Positions 34,362 through 42,845 of a stretch of DNA of 64,000 bases are shown one piece after another (position 1 is the stretch's first letter; each line of letters begins with the position of its first letter). Position numbers and translations under genes: made by a program. Under the pieces are notes generated by a model. The model did not search any database, was not told the DNA's origin, and saw only the letters and a list, made by a program, of their open reading frames with translations. This stretch comes from UMGS1840 sp045661305 (GTDB lineage Bacteria; Bacillota; Clostridia; UMGS1840), in the NCBI GenBank assembly GCA_045661305.1, contig JAZRFJ010000001.1, forward strand, positions 1 to 64,000, in the 5' to 3' direction.

Positions 34362-35099
34362 TTACAGTTCTTCTTTCTTCAGATTAAGTACATAAGCCTT
34401 TGCCTTCATAGCAAGCTCATCATTTATCGGAAGAAGGTCGATATCTTCGTTATATTTTCTTAAAATTGCTTTTTTTATAAGTGCATCTGCAAATTCAGGA
34501 TTTTTTGGCAAAAGTGGACCGTGAAGATTTGTTCCGAAAATATTTTTATACCAAATGCCCTCTTTTTTATCTTTTCCGTTGTTACCGTAACCTCTTATTA
34601 CAGTTCCAAGAGGCATTGCATCATCACCAATGTATATTTTTTCAGTATGATTTTCAAAGCCTGCAATAACACCGAACTGTGTATCTATGCATACATTCCC
34701 CATAAGCTTTTTATCACCTTGCTGACTTTTCTCTACACGCATATCACAAATTCCGAGTCCCTCTGTTTTCTCATCCTGTAAAAAATAATAATTTCCAAGA
34801 AGCTGACAGCTGTCGCATACAAATAACATTACTCCGTCATTATCACGATAAGAAATAAACTCATCCTTGAATGAAAGGAGCTTATCACCTGCTTTTTTCA
34901 GGTCCTTTTCACTTCCACCGCCTAAAAAAACAATATCTGCATCTTTTAAATCTATTTCATCGTCTATATTAACAGAAATGATATTAACATCAATTCCCCG
35001 AAGTTGGCATCTCTTTTTTAACACAACAATATTTCCCACATCACCGTAAAGGTTCATAATTTCAGGAAAAAGATGAACTATATTGAGCGTTTTTTCCAT
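34362..35099 (-). CDS. gatD: Lipid II isoglutaminyl synthase, glutaminase subunit GatD
   Basis: 245 aa from ATG 35099, 8 nt after AAAGGAA; an upstream in-frame ATG would overlap murT without an RBS. Class I glutamine amidotransferase related to CobQ/CobB: LFPEIMNLYGDVGNIVVL, IVFLGGGSEKDLKKAG, nucleophile in FVCDSCQLLGNYY, and the His of FGTNLHGPLLPKNPEFAD. It supplies ammonia to MurT for amidation of the peptidoglycan stem D-Glu. It follows murT by 16 nt. Confidence 0.94.
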   Translation of the reverse strand: MEKTLNIVHLFPEIMNLYGDVGNIVVLKKRCQLRGIDVNIISVNIDDEIDLKDADIVFLGGGSEKDLKKAGDKLLSFKDEFISYRDNDGVMLFVCDSCQLLGNYYFLQDEKTEGLGICDMRVEKSQQGDKKLMGNVCIDTQFGVIAGFENHTEKIYIGDDAMPLGTVIRGYGNNGKDKKEGIWYKNIFGTNLHGPLLPKNPEFADALIKKAILRKYNEDIDLLPINDELAMKAKAYVLNLKKEEL

Positions 35100-35115
35100 A
35101 TTTATAACATTCCTT

Positions 35116-36480
35116 TCAATATATTTTATCCTGTGTGCCATGTTCTTTTCTGTACTGCTTTAATTTTTTATTTAAGTTTTTATGAGCATCAAATATCAGT
35201 GTATAGTTAACAACAACATACACAACCTCAGCCTCGGTACGAAGCATTTCCATTGCACCCTCGGTCGGGTCTTCAAATACTTTTGGCTCATCACAAACAT
35301 CTGCATAGTAAAGTCTTAACGCAACATCATATTTTCTTCTTCCCGAAACACCGTAACCGCAAAGATTTTTCAGCTTTTCAAATTCAACATCGTAAAGCCA
35401 GGAAATATCTGTTCCATCACTTTCAAAATCATTTACACCTATAATAACAGCTTTTTTTCTTTTATCATTCTCAATTGCTGAAATTGCCTGATTGAAGCCG
35501 GCAGGATTTTTTGCGAGATTAAGAATTACAGGCTTTGTGAAGTGAAATTCTTCCATTCTCCCTACCTGTGTTTCATATTCCCTGAAAATATTTGTATAGT
35601 TTGATATATAAAGTCCGATAGTTTCGCATACACTTATTGCTGCAAGCATGTTATAGATATTATAAAAACCGTAAGTATTTGAATGAACTTCAAATTTATC
35701 ATTCAGTTTAAAGCTTACTTGTCCGTCAGAATTAACCTCTGTTGCGAAATAGTCCGGCTCATTTCTTGAAAAATCGCACTCTGGACAGGAATATTTTCCC
35801 AACTGGCTGTAATGGTGATATTCATAAGAAAGCTCTGAACCGCATTTTAAACAGAATTTGCCTTCATTTGTTTCAGCTTCATCGTTTGTGCTTTTTTCAT
35901 TTATTCCGTAACGAACTACCTTGTTCTCGCAAATAAAGGAAAAATAATTTGAAACAGGGTCATCTGCATTTAGGATAAGTGTTGCATCGGGTGCTTTATC
36001 AATCGCAATTTTTATCTGTTTCGCTGTAAGCTCTGTATCACCGTATCTGTCAAGCTGGTCTCTGAAAAGATTTGTAATCACAATATAATCGGGTGAAATA
36101 TGGTCAAAAACTATCTTTGCACTCGCTTCGTCAATTTCGATAACTGCCCATTCTGCATCAAGTTTCCCAAAAATATTTGTTTTTTCTAAAAACGCAGTTA
36201 CAACACCAAAGAGCATATTTGCACCGACTTTATTGCAGACAGTCTTTGCTCCTGTAGATTCGATAATGGTATTTATCATATTATTTGTAGTCGTTTTTCC
36301 GTTTGTCCCAAGAGTACATATAATACCTTTATGTATCTTCGGAGAAATTAACTTCAATATATCAGGACAGATTTTCATAGCAATCTGTCCCGGCAGAGAT
36401 GAACCGGCTTTCCCCAAAATTCTCCCTGCAATTATTAAAAGCTTACATACAATTACAGATAAACTTAATTTAAAATTCAT
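35116..36480 (-). CDS. murT: Lipid II isoglutaminyl synthase, Mur ligase subunit MurT
   Basis: 454 aa from ATG 36480, 6 nt after GGAGG; the upstream ATG at 36537 has no RBS. N-terminal hydrophobic segment, then Mur ligase core: ICTLGTNGKTTTNNMINT (ATP loop), VIEIDEASAKIVFDHI, VVITNLFRDQLDRYGD, an inserted zinc ribbon CLKCGSEL...YSCPECDF (about 220-255), and the C-terminal DUF1727 domain beginning near GRMEEFH. It amidates D-Glu to D-iGln on lipid II in a complex with GatD. Confidence 0.94.
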   Translation of the reverse strand: MNFKLSLSVIVCKLLIIAGRILGKAGSSLPGQIAMKICPDILKLISPKIHKGIICTLGTNGKTTTNNMINTIIESTGAKTVCNKVGANMLFGVVTAFLEKTNIFGKLDAEWAVIEIDEASAKIVFDHISPDYIVITNLFRDQLDRYGDTELTAKQIKIAIDKAPDATLILNADDPVSNYFSFICENKVVRYGINEKSTNDEAETNEGKFCLKCGSELSYEYHHYSQLGKYSCPECDFSRNEPDYFATEVNSDGQVSFKLNDKFEVHSNTYGFYNIYNMLAAISVCETIGLYISNYTNIFREYETQVGRMEEFHFTKPVILNLAKNPAGFNQAISAIENDKRKKAVIIGVNDFESDGTDISWLYDVEFEKLKNLCGYGVSGRRKYDVALRLYYADVCDEPKVFEDPTEGAMEMLRTEAEVVYVVVNYTLIFDAHKNLNKKLKQYRKEHGTQDKIY

Positions 36481-36554
36481 AGCCAACCTCCAAAGGAAAT
36501 TGAAAACATCTGGTTTTCCTTTTTTATTTTTTCTCAAAATAATACAGCACTCGG

Positions 36555-38225
36555 CTATACTTCCATAATAACAGGAAGTATCATAGGTGTTCGTTTTGTT
36601 TCCTTATTAAAATACATTCCAAGTGCAGATTTTATCTCGCTTTTTAAAGTAGCCCAGTCTGTAACATTTCTTTCCAATAGCGCATCAAGTGTTTCCTTTG
36701 AAATACGCCTTGTTTCCTCCATTAGCTCTTCGCTTTCTCTCATATAAACAAATCCTCTTGATATAACATCAGGACCTGCAATAATCTGATGCGTCTGTGC
36801 GGAAATAGAAACAACAACAACGATAAGACCGTCTTGCGCAAGATGCTTTCTGTCACGGATTACAATATTTCCTACATCACCCACAGAAAGACCGTCTACA
36901 AATATCTGTCCGCTTGTAACACTACCTGCTATTTTAGCATTGTTCGCATCAATCTCAAGAATATTTCCGTTTTGAAGTATAAATATATTTTCATCCTTTA
37001 TACCAACTTTAAGTGCAAGCTCTCTGTGATTTAAAAGATGCTTATACTCTCCGTGAACAGGCATGAAATATTTTGGCTTTGCAAGTGCAAGAATAAGCTT
37101 AAGCTCTTCCTGACAAGCATGCCCTGAAACATGAACATCAGCTACATTATCATATAATACCGTTGCACCTTTTTTAAAAAGTCCGTTTATTACTGTTGCA
37201 ACAAGCTTTTCATTACCAGGAATAGGATTTGCACTTAAAACAACAAGGTCGTTTTTGTCTATTTCCACTTTTTTATGACCTGAAAATGCCATCCTGTGAA
37301 GACCACTCATAGGCTCGCCCTGAGAGCCTGTTGTTATTATAGTGATATTTTCATCGTTATATTTTTTTATATCATCAAGACTGATTAGTGTTCCGTGCGG
37401 AACATCCATATATCCAAGTTCCATTGCAACCTGCAAAATATTTTCCATACTTCTTCCTGAAACTGCAACTTTTCTGTTGTATCTCACAGAAGCATTTATT
37501 ATCTGCTGTACCCTATGAACATTTGACGCAAAGGTTGCAATAATAATTCTCTTATCCGGATTAGTGAGAAAAATATTGTTAAGTGCTTTACCAACTGTAC
37601 TTTCACTCTGTGTAGAGCCTGGTCTTTCGGCATTTGTAGAGTCCGACATTAAAAGCAAAATTCCTTTTTTTCCAAGTGTTCCTATTCTTGTAAGGTCAAT
37701 CATTTCATCTGAAACAGGCGTTGCGTCAATTTTGAAATCACCCATATGGAGTATAGTTCCAAGAGGTGTATGAACAGCAATCGCAACAGAATCTGCTATT
37801 GAATGGTTAGTATGAATAAATTCTACACTCATACTTCCAAAAGAAATTGTATCTCCTGCATGAATCTGATTAAGCTTTGCACTTGATACTAAATTATGCT
37901 CCTTTAATTTAAAACGGACAAGTCCTATTGTAAGCATCGTTCCAAAAATGGGAAGCTCCGGCAATTGCTTTAACAAATAAGGGATGCTTCCTATATGGTC
38001 CTCATGACCATGAGTAATAACAAGTGCTTTTATCTTATTCTTATTTTTTATAACATAAGAAAAATCAGGTATAACAAGGTCTACCCCTAAAAGCTCCTCG
38101 TCAGGAAATGCAATCCCGCAATCAATTATAATGCTCGAATCCCCATATTCTACCACAGTGAAGTTTTTTCCGATTTCATTAAGTCCGCCCAATGGGATAA
38201 CTCTTACTTTTTTATTTTTTGACAC
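36555..38225 (-). CDS. rnj: Ribonuclease J
   Basis: 556 aa from a GTG start (38225) 9 nt after GGAGG. Metallo-beta-lactamase/beta-CASP nuclease: VITHGHEDHIGSIPYLL (HxHxDH), HTNHSIADSVAI, MGDFKIDATPVS, SDSTNAERPGSTQSE, then VSGHACQEELKLILAL and the C-terminal domain after about 450. It is a 5'-3' exo- and endoribonuclease central to mRNA turnover and rRNA maturation. Only one copy is seen in the window, so J1 or J2 cannot be decided. Confidence 0.95.
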   Translation of the reverse strand: MSKNKKVRVIPLGGLNEIGKNFTVVEYGDSSIIIDCGIAFPDEELLGVDLVIPDFSYVIKNKNKIKALVITHGHEDHIGSIPYLLKQLPELPIFGTMLTIGLVRFKLKEHNLVSSAKLNQIHAGDTISFGSMSVEFIHTNHSIADSVAIAVHTPLGTILHMGDFKIDATPVSDEMIDLTRIGTLGKKGILLLMSDSTNAERPGSTQSESTVGKALNNIFLTNPDKRIIIATFASNVHRVQQIINASVRYNRKVAVSGRSMENILQVAMELGYMDVPHGTLISLDDIKKYNDENITIITTGSQGEPMSGLHRMAFSGHKKVEIDKNDLVVLSANPIPGNEKLVATVINGLFKKGATVLYDNVADVHVSGHACQEELKLILALAKPKYFMPVHGEYKHLLNHRELALKVGIKDENIFILQNGNILEIDANNAKIAGSVTSGQIFVDGLSVGDVGNIVIRDRKHLAQDGLIVVVVSISAQTHQIIAGPDVISRGFVYMRESEELMEETRRISKETLDALLERNVTDWATLKSEIKSALGMYFNKETKRTPMILPVIMEV

Positions 38226-38275
38226 AAATAAACCTCCATAAAATTATTTTTTCCGTTCGTATTTTTAAAAAAACT

Positions 38276-38347
38276 CACACAAAAAAGTGTGTTTTTATAA
38301 TTCAGATGTATTATTCCCTTTTTTTAACACTTTTATAAATCTGAATT
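38276..38347 (-). terminator. Hairpins between pgsA and rnj
   Basis: Two inverted repeats in the 123-nt gap: CACAC/GTGTG (38276-38291) next to five T, and AATTCAGAT/ATCTGAATT (38299-38347). Either may attenuate transcription from pgsA into rnj; the U-tracts on the minus strand are weak. Confidence 0.4.
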
Positions 38348-38348
38348 T

Positions 38349-38900
38349 TTATTTCTTCATTAATTTTATATTACGCATAACATAAAGAACAAACGACATA
38401 CACATAACAAAAGCACAAATTGTTACAAACAAATCTGAAATATGAGGCGGTATATCATACCACAGCATATGTACAATCATCATTGCATAAAGGGTACAGG
38501 TAGAAAGCTTTCCGTGCCAGTCAGCACCTTTAACCTCACCTGATTTGTTTATACCGATAATTCCTGTTACAGCGGTAACAATTTCTTTCACACTTAAAAG
38601 CAAAAAAAGATACATCATCTTTGTAAACCTTGAAAAGAGACAAAGAAGCATTGCTGCCTGGGTAAGCTTATCCATAATAGGGTCAAGGATTTTCCCAAAA
38701 TCTGAAACCATATTGAATTTTCTAGCGATAAATCCGTCCAGAACATCTGTAAGCCCTGAAAGAAGCACCAGTATAACTGTCAACGAAAAATTATCATATT
38801 TCAAATAAGTTATAACAATTACAGGTATCAACAGCAATCTGAAAAAGCTGAGCATATTTGGTATTGTTAATATATCTTCTTTAGAGAATTTCAACTTCAT
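38349..38900 (-). CDS. pgsA: CDP-diacylglycerol-glycerol-3-phosphate 3-phosphatidyltransferase-like protein
   Basis: 183 aa, four to five TM helices. CDP-alcohol phosphotransferase motif complete: D-V-L-D-G-F-I-A-R-x8-G-x3-D-x3-D (DVLDGFIARKFNMVSDFG then KILDPIMDKL). N-terminal IPNMLSFFRLLLIPVIVI is typical of PgsA. It makes phosphatidylglycerophosphate; a related enzyme such as cardiolipin synthase with the same fold is the main alternative. First gene of a long minus-strand run, with its own promoter. Confidence 0.85.
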   Translation of the reverse strand: MKLKFSKEDILTIPNMLSFFRLLLIPVIVITYLKYDNFSLTVILVLLSGLTDVLDGFIARKFNMVSDFGKILDPIMDKLTQAAMLLCLFSRFTKMMYLFLLLSVKEIVTAVTGIIGINKSGEVKGADWHGKLSTCTLYAMMIVHMLWYDIPPHISDLFVTICAFVMCMSFVLYVMRNIKLMKK

Positions 38901-38968
38901 TTTCTTTCTCGCTTTCCATACACAAATTAGTGTTTAAAGTACCAACTTTGTGCAATTTCTCATATTTT

Positions 38969-38997
38969 AGTATAGCACATTTATAAAATTATGTCAA
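38969..38997 (-). promoter_or_regulatory. Promoter of pgsA
   Basis: TTGACA (38992-38997), 17-nt spacer and TATACT (38969-38974), minus strand; leader of about 60 nt. Confidence 0.65.
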
Positions 38998-39020
38998 GCA
39001 TTCTTCACACAAAAGACACA

Positions 39021-39065
39021 AAAAAGAAGATTGCAACAAAACCATTGCGTTTTGCTGCAATTCTC
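39021..39065 (-). terminator. Terminator after the alpha-toroid membrane protein gene
   Basis: GATTGCAACAAAAC pairs with GTTTTGCTGCAATTC (imperfect in two places); the minus-strand 3' side continues into CTTCTTTTTTG. Confidence 0.8.
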
Positions 39066-39068
39066 CTT

Positions 39069-41123
39069 TTATCTATATTTGAAAAATCCCGTTTCCTTTT
39101 CAAAAGGCATCATATCTTTATCTTCTTTTTTGACTTCTTCTTTAGTAACATTATTATCCTCGATTTCATAATCAAAGAAATCATTTTCCTCCTCCATTTC
39201 AAACGGAAGCGGGAAAACAGGAGCTGTTTCCTTGGCAAACTGTTCTTCATGCGGCATTTCATAATCGAAAAATTCGTCTTCGTCTTCAAACGGAAGCGGA
39301 TTATTTACTACTTCTTCAAGTGGTTGCGTTTCTTGTATTTCATATTCAAAAAATGCTTCCTCTATTTCAAACGGCATTTTTTTGTTTTCCGCACCTGCTG
39401 AAATATTATTTTTTGAAGAAGTCGGCCTTTTTTGATTCATAACTTCCATATTATATTCAAAAGTTTTTCTGACAAGTGTACGCTTTTTAATTAAGTACAT
39501 AAGAATAGAAAGAAAGAATGATACAATCACTATCAGAACTACACAAAAAAGTAAAGTTTCAAGTGCCAATGCGTTTTCAATTCTTTTTGTATTTAAAACA
39601 AGGTCTTCATATACATAAATATACTTCTGCTCGCTTTGGGAAATTGATTCACATAACTTTAAAAGTTCCCTTATTTGTCTTTTTTTGTTAAGCTTGACAC
39701 CATTTTCAGAATACAAAAGCTCACTGCCCTGTTCATTTATATATCTTATGATGCTCTCATTTTGGAATTTCTTTTCTTTTATACTTGTTATAAGAGAAAG
39801 AAGAAAAATTTTATCTTTTCTGTCTGATTGAAGTACCTTTTCATAAATCATGCAAACTTGTGGATACAAAGAAAGACTAAAGTTTTCATTAATATACTTT
39901 ATGTTTTCTATATCTTTAACTGAAACCTGAAGCATCCCGTCAGTTTGATATATAACCTTATCAGAAAAGTCATACAAAGGCTTTTGGTTATTAAGAAATC
40001 TTTTGAATGATATAAGTGCACAAAGTGCATCGGTAGTTTCAGCTGTAACATCAGAATTTTCATCTACCTTAAAGCTTCCGTCTTTTTGTTGGTATTTCAA
40101 AAGCCCGTCAAGGAGATTATTTCCATGCTTTATAAAACGAGCATCCTCATCAGGATTTATTCCAAGTGTACACAATGCAGTTATGACAGCAGAAGTAGTT
40201 TTGATATTACTTTTTGAATAGGCTTTATATGAACCGTCATCTGACTGTTTTTTGGAAAGTACAGACAAACTTTTATCTATACACATATCAACATAATGAT
40301 AAAGAGTAGGCTCGTCCTCAATTCCGTATTCCTTTTCAAACTCTTCAAATGTTACTTTTATGCCTTCTTCTTTTCTTTTTTTATCAAGTTCTTTTTTAAG
40401 CTCAATAGTTTGTTCTCTTATTTCATATTTTCTTCTTTCGTTATTATAATCCTTCGCCAAAGCAAGAATTGAAAGAGCTGAAAGATAATATGGAGATGTG
40501 CTGTCGGTTGATGTATAAGTTCCGTCAGGAAGCTGAGAATCCACTATTTTAGCCATTATATCTTCACGGAATTTTAAAATGTCAACATCATAATCATAGT
40601 TATAAGCATCAAGTGCTATAAGTCCCCATGCATAACCCTCAAGTCCGTTTTTTCCAAGAGAATAAGCCGTATCACGATTATAAATATTGTCAGCAAGAAA
40701 ATCATAGCTCTTTCCGTTAGCTCCTTTTATCGTATAAGGATTTGCATTACAGGCAAGCATTGCCAAAGACATTTGTGCACCTGTTGCGGCAGGCAAAGAG
40801 TATAACTTCTCATTTGTACTGTATTTATCACTTATAAAATTATTTAAGACCGCAGAGTAATTATTATAATTATCCGAAAAACCTCCCTGAGAGAGTGCAA
40901 CCACAAGCTTAGCATCGGAAAAATCAAAAACATTTTCCAAAACATCTGAGTTTATTATATAACCGTTTGATTGTGATTTTTTATATGAAATTATATTTTC
41001 TATTGCAATATCAAGTTTTTCTGCTGTGCTTTTAGGTGTAGCGTAACAGCACGGAAACGACAGAAAAAATACGAACAATACACATACGAGTTTAATTATA
41101 AAGTTAGTTTTTTTGCAGTTCAT
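39069..41123 (-). CDS. Membrane-anchored alpha/alpha-toroid protein with a repeat-bearing cytoplasmic tail
   Basis: 684 aa. Signal peptide (about 1-28, LVCVLFVFFLSFPCCYA), then an extracytoplasmic domain of alternating helices whose repeats (LGKNGLEGYAWGLIALDAY, QLPDGTYTSTDSTSPYYLSA, SDDGSYKAYSKSNIKTTSA, QKDGSFKVDENSDVTAETTD) fit the prenyltransferase/squalene-cyclase-like toroid also seen in cobalamin-binding and DUF4430 proteins. A TM helix lies at 523-545. The cytoplasmic tail (546-684) carries four copies of a short motif, about (M/L)PFE-x(3-6)-FFxYE: residues 583-596, 610-623, 639-654 and 672-684. Catalytic residues were not recognised. Function unknown; the tail looks like a multivalent docking peptide (inference). 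Confidence 0.85.
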   Translation of the reverse strand: MNCKKTNFIIKLVCVLFVFFLSFPCCYATPKSTAEKLDIAIENIISYKKSQSNGYIINSDVLENVFDFSDAKLVVALSQGGFSDNYNNYSAVLNNFISDKYSTNEKLYSLPAATGAQMSLAMLACNANPYTIKGANGKSYDFLADNIYNRDTAYSLGKNGLEGYAWGLIALDAYNYDYDVDILKFREDIMAKIVDSQLPDGTYTSTDSTSPYYLSALSILALAKDYNNERRKYEIREQTIELKKELDKKRKEEGIKVTFEEFEKEYGIEDEPTLYHYVDMCIDKSLSVLSKKQSDDGSYKAYSKSNIKTTSAVITALCTLGINPDEDARFIKHGNNLLDGLLKYQQKDGSFKVDENSDVTAETTDALCALISFKRFLNNQKPLYDFSDKVIYQTDGMLQVSVKDIENIKYINENFSLSLYPQVCMIYEKVLQSDRKDKIFLLSLITSIKEKKFQNESIIRYINEQGSELLYSENGVKLNKKRQIRELLKLCESISQSEQKYIYVYEDLVLNTKRIENALALETLLFCVVLIVIVSFFLSILMYLIKKRTLVRKTFEYNMEVMNQKRPTSSKNNISAGAENKKMPFEIEEAFFEYEIQETQPLEEVVNNPLPFEDEDEFFDYEMPHEEQFAKETAPVFPLPFEMEEENDFFDYEIEDNNVTKEEVKKEDKDMMPFEKETGFFKYR
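39072..39377 (-). repeat. Four coding repeats of the PFE...FFxYE motif
   Basis: The 3' 306 bp of the gene encode the motifs MPFEIEEAFFEYE, LPFEDEDEFFDYE, LPFEMEEENDFFDYE and MPFEKETGFFKY, spaced by 27-33 residues of acidic, disordered sequence. Confidence 0.85.
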
Positions 41124-41155
41124 ATATTCTCACCTTTCACATATTTAATAATTAT

Positions 41156-41184
41156 ATTATATAAGAAAAAGATGTTTTTGTCAA
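41156..41184 (-). promoter_or_regulatory. Promoter of the alpha-toroid protein gene
   Basis: TTGACA (41179-41184), 17-nt spacer and TATAAT (41156-41161), minus strand; divergent from rarA. Confidence 0.75.
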
Positions 41185-41220
41185 CAAAACTTAAAATTTT
41201 TTATTTTTTTGTAAAATGCC

Positions 41221-41249
41221 TTGCAAAGTAAGCCTTTATATAGTAAAAT
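41221..41249 (+). promoter_or_regulatory. Promoter of rarA
   Basis: TTGCAA (41221-41226), 17-nt spacer, TAAAAT (41244-41249), then AGGGGGTGG as RBS. Confidence 0.6.
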
Positions 41250-41273
41250 ATATTCATAGGGGGTGGTTTTACC

Positions 41274-42539
41274 ATGTCAAAGCCGTTGGCAGACAGAATA
41301 AGACCTGAAAATCTTGACGAGGTTTTCGGACAAAAGCATCTTATCGGAGAAAACATGCCGCTTAGGGTTATTGTAGAGAAAAAGGTTATCCCGAATATGA
41401 TTTTTTACGGCCCAAGCGGAACAGGAAAAACAACAATTGCAAATATAATAACTAAAATTACAAACAAAAAATTGTATCAGCTTAATGCTACAAATGCTTC
41501 TGTAGCAGATATAAAGGCTATAATTTCAGACCTTGACGGTTATTTCAGCCGAGACGGTGTCGTTCTATATCTTGATGAGATACAGAATTTCAATAAAAAG
41601 CAACAGCAATCGCTTTTGGAGTATGTTGAAAAGGGACAGATTACTCTTATTGCAGGAACAACTGAAAATCCGAGCTTTTACATATATAATGCACTTTTAT
41701 CAAGATGCAGTGTCTTTGAGTTCAAAGAATTAAACGAAGAAGACCTTATGTTTGCGATAAAAAGAGCCGTCGAAAAGCTAAACGAAACGAGTAAAGCTGT
41801 ATTTTCCGATGAAGCAATAGAATACATTGCGATTAATTCCTGTGGAGATTGCAGACGGGCAATAAATGCTGTTGAAATGTGCGTTTTGACATCTAAACCT
41901 GATAAAGATAATGTTGTATTTGTTGATGAGGAAACAGCGAAGCGTGTTTGCGGAAAAAATAATTTCAGATACGACAAATTCGGTGACAGTCATTACGATA
42001 TACTTTCTGCGTTCCAAAAATCAATAAGAGGCAGTGATGAAAATGCAGCACTCCACTATCTTGCTCGCCTTATATCAGCAGGTGATATAATATCGCCTAT
42101 AAGAAGACTTCTTGTTATTGCAAGTGAAGATATAGGACTTGCATATCCACAGGCGGCATCTATTGTAAATGCACTTTGCGACAGTGCAACAAGGCTCGGA
42201 CTTCCCGAAGCCCGTATTCCGCTTGCACAGGCTGTTATACTTTTGGCAACTGCACCGAAATCAAATTCTGCTATTTGTGCTATTGATATGGCACTTAGTG
42301 ATGTTACTACTATTAACTGCGGTGATATTCCCGCTCATCTTAAAGATTCGCATTATGCTTTTTCAAAAGAGCTTGGTCACGGTCTTGATTATAAATATCC
42401 CCATGACTTTAAGAACCACTATGTTAAACAGCAGTATTTGCCCGACCCGATAAAAGAAAGAATTTACTACAATTATTCGGATAATAAAATGGAAGAGCAG
42501 ATGAAAGCATATGCACAGAAAATAGGGAAAATTAAATAA
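41274..42539 (+). CDS. rarA: Replication-associated recombination protein RarA (MgsA)
   Basis: 421 aa. AAA+ clamp-loader-like ATPase: PLADRIRPENLDEVFGQKHL at the N-terminus, Walker A IFYGPSGTGKTTIANI (about 45-60), Walker B VVLYLDEIQNFNKKQQQ, sensor 1 TLIAGTTENPSF, SRCSVFEFKEL (Arg finger), then a C-terminal tetramerisation domain with ASEDIGLAYPQA. It acts at stalled replication forks together with SSB. Single gene with own promoter and terminator. Confidence 0.94.
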   Translation: MSKPLADRIRPENLDEVFGQKHLIGENMPLRVIVEKKVIPNMIFYGPSGTGKTTIANIITKITNKKLYQLNATNASVADIKAIISDLDGYFSRDGVVLYLDEIQNFNKKQQQSLLEYVEKGQITLIAGTTENPSFYIYNALLSRCSVFEFKELNEEDLMFAIKRAVEKLNETSKAVFSDEAIEYIAINSCGDCRRAINAVEMCVLTSKPDKDNVVFVDEETAKRVCGKNNFRYDKFGDSHYDILSAFQKSIRGSDENAALHYLARLISAGDIISPIRRLLVIASEDIGLAYPQAASIVNALCDSATRLGLPEARIPLAQAVILLATAPKSNSAICAIDMALSDVTTINCGDIPAHLKDSHYAFSKELGHGLDYKYPHDFKNHYVKQQYLPDPIKERIYYNYSDNKMEEQMKAYAQKIGKIK

Positions 42540-42547
42540 ATATATAT

Positions 42548-42582
42548 AAGATGCTGTCAGAATTTTGAACAGCATCTTTTTT
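42548..42582 (+). terminator. Terminator after rarA
   Basis: AAGATGCTGT/ACAGCATCTT stem with an 11-nt loop and six T. Confidence 0.85.
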
Positions 42583-42636
42583 GTAAATTTCTTTTCCGCG
42601 CATCTCCCTAAAAAGAATAAAATTTTAAAATTTCTA

Positions 42637-42665
42637 TTGACAAATCCCCAATAATGATGTATAAT
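42637..42665 (+). promoter_or_regulatory. Promoter of the Val-type tRNA gene
   Basis: TTGACA (42637-42642), 17-nt spacer, TATAAT (42660-42665), 15 nt before the tRNA. Confidence 0.8.
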
Positions 42666-42679
42666 TAGCTTTGTTGTGA

Positions 42680-42754
42680 GGCGGATTGGTCAAGCGGTTA
42701 AGACACGGCCCTCACAAGGCCGAAACACGGGTTCGATTCCCGTATCCGTCACCA
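42680..42754 (+). tRNA. tRNA with CAC (Val) anticodon and Glu-like body
   Basis: 75 nt with encoded CCA. Acceptor GGCGGAT pairs with ATCCGTC; discriminator A. The anticodon loop CTCACAA closed by CGGCC/GGCCG gives CAC, a valine (GUG) anticodon. The D-arm GTCAAGCGGTTAAGAC and T-arm ACGGGTTCGATTCCCGT are like those of Firmicutes tRNA-Glu, not the usual AGCTCAG-type D-arm of tRNA-Val. Structural integrity is certain; the in-vivo identity rests on the anticodon. Confidence 0.93.
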
Positions 42755-42767
42755 GACACACAAAAAG

Positions 42768-42823
42768 AATAAAGAATAGTAGCTGAATTAACTCATTTAC
42801 TTATTCTCTATTCTTTATTTTTT
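42768..42823 (+). terminator. Terminator after the CAC tRNA
   Basis: AATAAAGAATAG pairs with CTATTCTTTATT (12 bp), followed by a T-run; loop about 28 nt. Confidence 0.75.
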
Positions 42824-42845
42824 TATTTTAAAACGAGGTTATATA

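Noticed and set aside
41678..42017. Antisense frames within rarA
   Set aside because: They lie opposite conserved RarA coding sequence and show no start signals.
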